From positions 1 to 6,958 of the forward strand of contig SIBB01000189.1 of the NCBI GenBank assembly GCA_009695395.1: a DNA stretch of 6,958 nucleotides. The letters run 5' to 3'. The DNA comes from Pedosphaera sp. GTDB lineage: Bacteria > Verrucomicrobiota > Verrucomicrobiia > Limisphaerales > SXTU01. Shown one piece after another: positions 1 to 4,874 of the stretch. Under the pieces are notes generated by a model, which saw only the letters and a list, made by a program, of their open reading frames with translations, searched no databases and was not told the DNA's origin. The position numbers and the translations under genes are program-made. Each line of letters starts with the position of its first letter. The first letter of the stretch is position 1.

Positions 1-164
1 TGGAGGCGTTTCAGCAGGCCGGGCACCACCGGGCCGCTGCCGGGGAGCGCGGGGAAGGCGTCGGGCTTCAGGAGGGAGGCGAGGGCGAGCGCCCCAAGGC
101 CGGTGGAGTTGCGCTGAAGGAAGGCGCGGCGGGTGAGTTGGGCGGGGTCAATGTGGTTGTGCAT
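1..164 (-). CDS. DUF1501 family protein, N-terminal part (cut by window edge)
   Basis: The first 54 codons of a leftward gene are visible, starting at the ATG whose complement lies at 162-164; the rest is beyond the window. The protein opens MHNHIDPAQLTRRAFLQRN and continues with a Gly/Ala/Leu-rich hydrophobic stretch (residues 21-32). T11-R12-R13-A14-F15-L16 fits the twin-arginine motif, so export in folded form by the Tat pathway is expected. The 'DPAQLTRRxFLQR...GLGALALASLL' opening is characteristic of DUF1501 proteins, relatives of the alkaline phosphatase/sulfatase superfamily, which in Planctomycetota and Verrucomicrobiota usually sit directly after a PSCyt/PSD1 cytochrome gene, as here. 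The biochemical role of the family is not established. The start is preceded by TTAATTCTCCC with no Shine-Dalgarno sequence. The family call rests on the N-terminus and the neighbour only. Confidence 0.85.
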   Translation of the reverse strand, partial: MHNHIDPAQLTRRAFLQRNSTGLGALALASLLKPDAFPALPGSGPVVPGLLKRL

Positions 165-221
165 GGGAGAATTAAGGGAGCGGGTGGGAGAGTGAGAAAG
201 TGGGAGGGTGAGCAGCGTGTT

Positions 222-250
222 CTCCCTCGCCCTTCATCGGATGAGGGGAG
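222..250. repeat. Short intergenic hairpin around ATCGGATG
   Basis: The plus strand reads CCCTTCAT (230-237), CGG (238-240), ATGAGGGG (241-248), which folds as an 8-bp stem with one G-U pair and a 3-base loop. CTCCC at 222-226 can alternatively pair with GGGAG at 246-250. In the leftward transcript the same stem carries one C-A mismatch. There is no run of T after it in either direction, so it is not a classical intrinsic terminator. Its form resembles the GGGGAGAGGG-type palindromes common between genes in GC-rich bacteria, but no second copy occurs in this window. Confidence 0.45.
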
Positions 251-264
251 CGTGGCTCGCAGGT

Positions 265-296
265 GGGAGGGTGGGAGGGTGAGCGGGTGGGCGGGG
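265..296 (+). other. G-quadruplex motif (seven G-tracts)
   Basis: The plus strand has GGG-A-GGG-T-GGG-A-GGG at 265-279, four G3 tracts with single-base loops. After a TGAGC spacer follow GGG (285-287), T, GGG (289-291), C, GGGG (293-296). G3 tracts with 1-nt loops are the class known to form very stable parallel quadruplexes. The G-rich strand is the template strand for the leftward PSD1-DUF1501 transcription unit, and the matching C-rich RNA and DNA strand could form an i-motif. The pattern is seen directly; folding in the cell is an inference. Confidence 0.7.
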
Positions 297-301
297 AGAA
301 A

Positions 302-402
302 GTGGGCCGGTGAGAAAGCGGGAGCGTGGGAGCGGGGACTGGTGAGGAAGGAACACGGAGGGCTGCCCCTGCACTCCCTTGCTCACTTTCTCGCCGGCCC
401 AC
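302..402. repeat. Long imperfect inverted repeat, 21-nt arms
   Basis: The left arm is 302-322 (GTGGGCCGGTGAGAAAGCGGG) less its last base for quotation, and the right arm is 382-402 (begins CTCACTTTCTCGCCGG, ends CCCAC). The right arm's reverse complement matches the left arm at 18 of 21 positions, and two of the three differences are G-U wobbles in a plus-strand transcript. The spacer is 59 nt. The arms carry the CACTTTCTC/GAGAAAGTG phrase, which recurs at 194-202 and 296-304. It could be a remnant of a miniature repeat or a secondary structure between the two genes; no target-site duplication was identified. Confidence 0.5.
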
Positions 403-425
403 CTGCTCTCTTTCTCGCGGGCTTC

Positions 426-3400
426 TCACTGGCTGATGGTTTCGTTCAGGTTTAGGAGGACGTTGGCGAGGGCGGTCCAGGCGGCGAGCTCAACTGGGTT
501 TGCGGCTTCGGGGTGCTTGTAGTCGCCGACCTTCAGCAGCAGGTCGGCGGCGGGCTTCTCGGCGGCGAAGAGTTCGCGCTGCTGGGCGAGGGTCTTCTCC
601 AGCACCCTGCGTTCGAGGGGATTCAGGTTGCGCGCGAGGGCGAGCCGCCAGGCGTAGTTGAGCTTGGTGGCGTCGTCGGGTCCGCCCTCCTTCAGCACGC
701 GAGCGGCGAAGGCGCGGGCCGCTTCCACGTAAACGGGGTCGTTCATCAGCACGAGGGACTGGAGCGGCGTGCTGGTGCGGGGGCGGCCGGCGGCGCAGAC
801 CTCGCGGTTCGGGGCGTCGAAGGTCAGCAGGCTCGGGTAGGGTGTGCTGCGGCGGTGATAGATATAGAGGGCGCGGCGGTATTGGTTGTCATCTCGCTGG
901 TGTTTCCAACCACCGCCGGCCATTTCGTTCACTTCCCAGATGCCGGGCGGCTGATACGGGAAGACGGGCTTCCCTCCGAGCTTGGGGTTCAGCAAGCCCG
1001 CGATGGCGAGGGCGTTGTCGCGGACGAATTCGGCGTCAAGGCGGCCGCGCGGGCCACGAGCGAGGAGGCGGTTCTCCGTGTCCTTCGCGAGCAGCGCGGG
1101 CGAGACGGCGGCGCTCTGGCGGAAGGCGTGGCTCATCACCATCTGCTTGAGGGCGCGCTTCACATCCCAGTCGCGGGCGAAGTCAGCGGCGAGCCAATTG
1201 AGCAGCTCCGGGTGGCTGGGCCATTCACCCTGCGAGCCGAAGTCGTTCACGGTCTTCACGAGGCCCGTGCCGAACATCATTGCCCAGAAGCGGTTCACGG
1301 CGACGCGCGCGGTGAGCGGGTGCTGCGGCGAGGCGAGCCAGTTGGCGAGGTCGAGGCGGGTGAGGCGGTTCGTGGAGGTGGCGGCGGCGGGCTTCGGCAG
1401 GAAGGCGGGGAAGGCAGCTTCCACCTTGTCGCCGTTCTTGTCGTAAGCGCCGCGCACCTTGATGAAGGTGTCGCGCGGCTGCGGCATCTCGGCCATGACC
1501 ATCACGCTGGGGATGAGCTTGTCGAAGTCGGTCTTGGCCTTGCGCGCGTCGTCGGCGAACTTCTTCGCGGCGAGGTAATCGGCGGCCTGCGTCTCGCGGT
1601 AGAACTTCCGCAGCTTGTCGGCTTGCTCCTTCGTGCGCTTGGCCTTCTCGATGACCGCGAGCGCGAGGGTCGGGCCGCCCGCCAGCGTGGCAATTTCCTT
1701 TTCCGTCAGCGCGCGCGGGAAGATGTGCAACTCATCCACGCGGCCCGTGAAGGGCGAGCCGCCGCCGCCGCGCCGCCCGATGGCGAAGGGCGCGGTGGTC
1801 TTGATGGTGCCGGGGAGTTTGTCCTTGAGCACCTTGGTCGGGACGGGTTGGCCGTTGACGAAGAGCTTCACGCCCACTGCCTTGCCCGAGCCGTCGTAGG
1901 TGATGGCGAGGTGCTGGAAGGTGTCGAGGGGCAAGTCCTTCTCCGTCTGCACGTGGATGACTTCCTCGGGCCATTTGTGGATGAGGTGGACGCTGGCCTT
2001 CGCACCGTTGAACTCGATGTCCCAGCCACGGTAGTTCGGAGCATTCTCCATCTTGCCGATGGGCGCGCCGGTGGTCTTGGCGCTGGTGCGGACCCACAGG
2101 CCGACGCTGAACTTGTTCGTCGTGTCGAAGTCGTAGCGCGCGCCGAGGTCAGCGTGGCCCTTGCCGTTGAGGAGCAGCGAGTTACCCTCCGCGCCGTCGG
2201 CGAAACCCGTCTCGCCCGTGAGTGTGGCTTCGATTTCCTTGCCGTCGTGGGTCACGCCGTGGGCGTTGGTGTTGAGCGGGAAGTGGTCGTAAGGGCCAGC
2301 GACGCTGCGGGCGCTCGCGTCGGTGGCGACCTTGGTTTCCCAGGCGAGTTGGGCGGCATCGAGTTTGCCTTCGAGGTCTTTCACCTGCGTGTCAGCCGCG
2401 GTGATTTGTCCGGCGAGCCTGGCCAGTTCCTTCTCCTGTTCCACCGACGGCACGGCCATGCGCGGCTCGGGATTGAGTGTGCGCGTGCCGTCCTTGCCCT
2501 TCTCGGGGACGTTGTGGAAGAACGCGTAGAGGCTGTAAAACTCGCGCGTAGTGATGGGGTCGTATTTGTGGTCGTGGCACTGCGCGCACGCGATGCTCAT
2601 GCCGAACCACGTCGTGCCCAGCGTGCTCACGCGGTCCACGAGGTAGATGTTGAGATACTCGGCGTCGATGATGCCGCCCTCGTCGGAGGTCATCACGTTG
2701 CGCATGAAGCCGCTGGCGATTTTCTGGTCCACGGTGGCGCCCGGCAGGAGGTCGCCGGCGAGTTGCTCGATGGTGAACTTGTCGAAGGGCTTGTTCTCGT
2801 TGAAGGCGCGCACGACCCAGTCGCGCCAGAGCCAAGTTTCGCGCAGGGAGTCGTTGTGGTAACCCGCCGAGTCCGAGTGACGCGCGAGGTCCAGCCACGG
2901 CACCGCGACGCGCTCGCCGAAGTGTGGGGAGGCGAGGAGGCGGTCCACGACGCTTTCGTAAGCGCGCGGGGATTTGTCGGCGAGGAAGGCATCCGCCTCG
3001 GCGAGAGTCGGCGGCAGGCCGCTGAGCGCGAGTGTGATCCGGCGGAACAACACTTCGCGCGGGGCTTCAGGCTGGAACTTGAGTTTCTCGGCCTCGAGCT
3101 TTGCGGCCAGGAAGGCGTCGATGGAGTTGGGGGGAGACGTAATGAGTGATGGAGTCAGAAGTGCGCCGCCGGACTTCGTGGCCCCGCTGCCCTTACTCAT
3201 CACTTCCTTGCTAATTACTTTCGGGTCCAGCTTCGGCACCGTCGGCTGCACGACGGCGTCGAACGCCCAGTGCCCCGCATACTTCGCGCCCTCGGCCACC
3301 CAGCGACGGAACAGCTCCTTCTGGGCGGACGTGATTTCCTTGTGCGCGGACTGGGGCGGCATGAGGTCGTCGGCGTCCTTCGTGAAGAGGCGGGCGATGA

Positions 3401-3674
3401 TGGCGGACTTCTCGGGCTTGCCGGGGACGATGGCGGGCTTGCCGGAGGTGCCGGCCTTCAGCGCTTCCTCGCGGAGGTCGAGGCGGAGCTTGCCCTTGCG
3501 CGCCTTGTCGTCGAAGCCGTGGCACTTGAAGCAGGTGTCCGACATGATGGGCCGGATGTCGCGATTGAAGTCCACCGGGACGGGCTTGGCAGAGAGTGCG
3601 GCGGCCTGGGCGGGGGGCGCGGCGAGCAGCAGCGAGACGAAAAACAGCACGGAGCAACCGGTCTTCAGGAGCAT
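426..3674 (-). CDS. PSCyt1/PSCyt2/LamG/PSD1 multidomain c-type cytochrome (DUF1549/DUF1553)
   Basis: A 1082-residue exported protein. Residues 1-24 form a Sec signal peptide (hydrophobic LFFVSLLLA core, likely cleavage after AQA). A planctomycete cytochrome C (PSCyt1) domain follows at about 35-138, with heme motif CFKCH at 48-52 and distal LMPP at 104-107. PSCyt2/DUF1549 spans about 184-395 (IDAFLAAKLE, ITLALSGLPPT) and contains a second CxxCH, CAQCH at 363-367, followed by DHKYDPIT. Residues 411-447 look coiled-coil. A LamG/concanavalin-like domain lies at about 460-662 (VGLWVRTS, LFVNGQPV, GRVDELHIFPRAL). Residues 670-720 are helical, and PSD1/DUF1553 covers about 770-1075 (TARVAVNRFWAMMFGTGLV; STPLQSLVLMNDP). 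The family is known from Planctomycetota and Verrucomicrobiota, usually paired with DUF1501, as here. Its substrate is unknown; periplasmic electron transfer combined with glycan binding is an inference. The ATG at 3674 is chosen because it gives a complete signal peptide; it lacks a Shine-Dalgarno sequence and lies 16 bp from a tRNA. Residues 152-182 look inserted. Confidence 0.93.
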   Translation of the reverse strand: MLLKTGCSVLFFVSLLLAAPPAQAAALSAKPVPVDFNRDIRPIMSDTCFKCHGFDDKARKGKLRLDLREEALKAGTSGKPAIVPGKPEKSAIIARLFTKDADDLMPPQSAHKEITSAQKELFRRWVAEGAKYAGHWAFDAVVQPTVPKLDPKVISKEVMSKGSGATKSGGALLTPSLITSPPNSIDAFLAAKLEAEKLKFQPEAPREVLFRRITLALSGLPPTLAEADAFLADKSPRAYESVVDRLLASPHFGERVAVPWLDLARHSDSAGYHNDSLRETWLWRDWVVRAFNENKPFDKFTIEQLAGDLLPGATVDQKIASGFMRNVMTSDEGGIIDAEYLNIYLVDRVSTLGTTWFGMSIACAQCHDHKYDPITTREFYSLYAFFHNVPEKGKDGTRTLNPEPRMAVPSVEQEKELARLAGQITAADTQVKDLEGKLDAAQLAWETKVATDASARSVAGPYDHFPLNTNAHGVTHDGKEIEATLTGETGFADGAEGNSLLLNGKGHADLGARYDFDTTNKFSVGLWVRTSAKTTGAPIGKMENAPNYRGWDIEFNGAKASVHLIHKWPEEVIHVQTEKDLPLDTFQHLAITYDGSGKAVGVKLFVNGQPVPTKVLKDKLPGTIKTTAPFAIGRRGGGGSPFTGRVDELHIFPRALTEKEIATLAGGPTLALAVIEKAKRTKEQADKLRKFYRETQAADYLAAKKFADDARKAKTDFDKLIPSVMVMAEMPQPRDTFIKVRGAYDKNGDKVEAAFPAFLPKPAAATSTNRLTRLDLANWLASPQHPLTARVAVNRFWAMMFGTGLVKTVNDFGSQGEWPSHPELLNWLAADFARDWDVKRALKQMVMSHAFRQSAAVSPALLAKDTENRLLARGPRGRLDAEFVRDNALAIAGLLNPKLGGKPVFPYQPPGIWEVNEMAGGGWKHQRDDNQYRRALYIYHRRSTPYPSLLTFDAPNREVCAAGRPRTSTPLQSLVLMNDPVYVEAARAFAARVLKEGGPDDATKLNYAWRLALARNLNPLERRVLEKTLAQQRELFAAEKPAADLLLKVGDYKHPEAANPVELAAWTALANVLLNLNETISQ
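3129..3221 (-). repeat. In-frame palindrome-like insert inside the PSD1-family gene
   Basis: This stretch encodes residues 152-182 of the cytochrome, between the HWAF end of PSCyt1 and the NSIDAF start of PSCyt2. In typical family members that link is only some 15-17 residues; here it is about 44. The DNA is markedly less GC-rich at both ends than the gene around it, and codons with A or T in third position (GTA, ATT, AGT, CTT, ACT, CCA, TCA, TCT) cluster here. The ends hold inverted elements: GTAAT (3139-3143) with ATTAC (3214-3218), ATGAGT (3142-3147) with ACTCAT (3195-3200), and GAAGTG (3158-3163) with CACTTC (3201-3206). The translated piece is Ser/Lys/Gly/Thr-rich and looks like a flexible linker. 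It reads like a non-coding repeat that landed in frame; the family comparison is from memory. Confidence 0.55.
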
Positions 3675-3690
3675 AAGGTGTGAATCTGTT

Positions 3691-3765
3691 TGGTAGACGC
3701 TGCTGGGATTGAACCAGCGACCCCTACCGTGTGAAGGTAATGCTCTACCACTGAGCTAAGCGTCC
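3691..3765 (-). tRNA. tRNA-Val (anticodon CAC), CCA encoded
   Basis: The minus strand folds into a complete cloverleaf of 75 nt including an encoded CCA (3693-3691). The acceptor stem GGACGCT pairs with AGCGTCT, with a G-U wobble at the first pair. The D arm is GCTC/GAGC with loop AGTGGTA. The anticodon stem TTACC/GGTAG closes the loop TTCACAC, giving anticodon CAC that reads GUG valine codons. The T arm is GCTGG/CCAGC with loop TTCAATC, and the discriminator base is A. It is the first gene of the leftward group: the next start codon lies 16 bp beyond the CCA, so the tRNA and the cytochrome message are probably made together and separated by 3'-end processing, or the cytochrome promoter lies within the tRNA gene. 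Confidence 0.96.
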
Positions 3766-3777
3766 AGAAGCAGGCTG

Positions 3778-3805
3778 AGGGTAGTTGTGCAAAAAGGGAA
3801 CGCAA
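3778..3805 (-). promoter_or_regulatory. Possible promoter for tRNA-Val (weak)
   Basis: On the minus strand TTGCGT (3805-3800) is followed after 16 nt by TACCCT (3783-3778), ending 12 nt before the tRNA 5' end. The -35 element is reasonable; the -10 element keeps only the T-A and final T of the consensus. The position is right for a tRNA promoter with a very short leader, but the match is poor and other alignments are possible. Confidence 0.3.
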
Positions 3806-3843
3806 GCAGGTTTTCCCGGGGCGATGGATTCTGAATCAGGGGA

Positions 3844-3871
3844 TTGCCAAGTTGCGGTTCGTCCGTATTAT
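3844..3871 (+). promoter_or_regulatory. Sigma-70-like promoter of the permease-hflK-hflC operon
   Basis: TTGCCA (3844-3849) and TATTAT (3866-3871) are separated by 16 nt and each matches the housekeeping consensus at five of six positions. Transcription would start near 3878, giving a leader of only about 12 nt before the ATG at 3890. This supports 3890 as the real start of the permease: a longer in-frame reading from a TTG at 3785 would begin upstream of the promoter and adds a tail (CKKGTQAGFPGAMDSESG) that does not look like a permease N-terminus. Confidence 0.6.
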
Positions 3872-3889
3872 CCCGCCGCGACCATAAAA

Positions 3890-4873
3890 ATGCGACAGTT
3901 CAATACCATCGCGGCCAATGCTTTCATGGAACTGATTCGGCAGCCGATTTTTCTGCTGCTCACGACCTTGTCCTCCCTGTTCATCGTGTTCTTGGCGGCC
4001 GTTCCTTACTTCGCCATGGGCGAGGACGGCAAGATGGTGAAGGACAGCGCGCTGGCGGTAATGCTCATGATTGGTCTGTTCGTGGCGGTCCTGAGCGCGT
4101 CCTCGTCGGTGGCGCACGAGATTCGCACGGGGACGGCGCTGGCGGTGCTGGCCAAGCCGGTCGGTCGCGCGAAGTTCCTGCTGGCCAAATACTGCGGGCT
4201 TGCGGCGGCGCTGGTGGTGCTGGCCTACGTCAACACGCTGGCAACCCTGCTGGCGAGCCGCATGGCCTTCGATGCCTACGGCGAGGCGGACTTGGTTGGC
4301 ACGGGAATATATTTCGGGGCCGTGGCTCTGGCTTACGTGCTGGCTGGGTTCACCAACTACTTTCTGCGCCGACCCTTCGTGTCGGACGCGGTGCTGTTCT
4401 TCACGGTGCTGACAACCGCCTCGTTCGTTGTGCTGGCCTTCTTCGTGGAGCTCACTCGGCCGGGTGGCGCGTTCGAGCCGGGCATGTATAAAGTGGACTG
4501 GCGGCTGCTGCCCGCGTGCGTGCTGGTGCTGCTGGCGCTGCTGCTCCTGGCAGGCTTGGCGCTGGCCTGCTCGACGCGCTACGACGTCGTGCCGACGCTG
4601 GTGATTTGCACAGGCTTATTTCTGCTCGGATTGATGAGCGACTACCTTTTCGGCAAGCGCGCGGAGGCGGGTTCGTGGTGGGCGACGGTGTTTCACACGG
4701 TCCTCCCGAACTGGCAGTTGTTCTGGCTGGCGGATGCGATTGAAGGCACCCGGTCGCACGCGATTGCGGGCGTTTGGGGCTACGTGGGCAAGGCCACCGG
4801 GTATGTGGTCGGCTATTTGGGCGCGTCGCTGGCCGTCGCGCTGATATTGTTTGAAGACCGTGAGCTGAGTTGA
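3890..4873 (+). CDS. ABC-2 type transporter permease
   Basis: A 327-residue integral membrane protein of the ABC-2 permease group, the membrane half of an ABC exporter. The cytoplasmic N-terminus MRQFNTIAANAFMELIRQP leads into the first helix. Hydrophobic segments lie at about 20-42, 53-72, 101-123, 138-158, 165-186, 206-227, 234-253 and 300-320. The conserved stretch SSVAHEIRTGTALAVLAKPVGR (71-92, quoted in part: the E-I-R-T-G-T and L-A-K-P-V-R core) is typical of ABC-2 permeases, where the segment after helix two contacts the ATPase. The motif PNWQLFWLADA (273-283) before the last helix and the terminal FEDREL are also family-like. The substrate cannot be told. No ATPase gene is present on either side, and hflK follows after a single base (stop 4871-4873, next ATG 4875), so the two are co-translated. 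The start is set by the promoter just upstream. Confidence 0.87.
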   Translation: MRQFNTIAANAFMELIRQPIFLLLTTLSSLFIVFLAAVPYFAMGEDGKMVKDSALAVMLMIGLFVAVLSASSSVAHEIRTGTALAVLAKPVGRAKFLLAKYCGLAAALVVLAYVNTLATLLASRMAFDAYGEADLVGTGIYFGAVALAYVLAGFTNYFLRRPFVSDAVLFFTVLTTASFVVLAFFVELTRPGGAFEPGMYKVDWRLLPACVLVLLALLLLAGLALACSTRYDVVPTLVICTGLFLLGLMSDYLFGKRAEAGSWWATVFHTVLPNWQLFWLADAIEGTRSHAIAGVWGYVGKATGYVVGYLGASLAVALILFEDRELS

Positions 4874-4874
4874 T

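Larger units (their letters stand above)
165..425. other. Non-coding G-rich spacer between the PSD1 and DUF1501 genes
   Basis: This 261-bp stretch separates two leftward genes that are normally close together. No convincing gene lies in it: reading frames here are simple-sequence products rich in Arg, Gly, Trp, Pro and Ser. The plus strand is purine-rich (GTGGGAGGGTGAG, GAGAAAGTGGG phrases) from about 170 to 330 and turns pyrimidine-rich at 375-418. It therefore contains an approximate inverted organisation: a G-quadruplex motif, a short hairpin and a long inverted repeat, described separately. The leftward transcript would be C/U-rich across most of it. It may serve as a leader or attenuator for the DUF1501 gene, or may simply be a decayed intergenic repeat; the sequence alone does not decide. 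Confidence 0.7.

Noticed and set aside
222..250. Intrinsic terminator at the spacer hairpin
   Set aside because: The stem is short in the leftward RNA (one mismatch) and no U-run follows it in either direction.
265..420. CRISPR-like array in the repetitive spacer
   Set aside because: The repeated phrases are short, irregularly spaced, of both orientations and differ from copy to copy; there are no constant repeats or unique spacers.
138..455. Short open frames across the G-rich spacer on both strands
   Set aside because: Products are simple-sequence Arg/Gly/Trp or Pro/Ser chains made by the repeats, without a start signal or homology that I can recognise.
513..3149. An 878-codon open frame on the plus strand opposite the cytochrome gene
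   Set aside because: It is exactly antisense to a well-supported multidomain protein. Its product is a monotonous Val/Gly/Glu/Arg/Ala-rich chain with no recognisable domain, as expected for the complement of GC-rich codons.
3785..3889. Extending the permease upstream to a TTG at 3785
   Set aside because: The added 35 residues are polar and unlike permease N-termini, the region contains the likely promoter, and MRQFNTIAANAF at 3890 is a natural family start.
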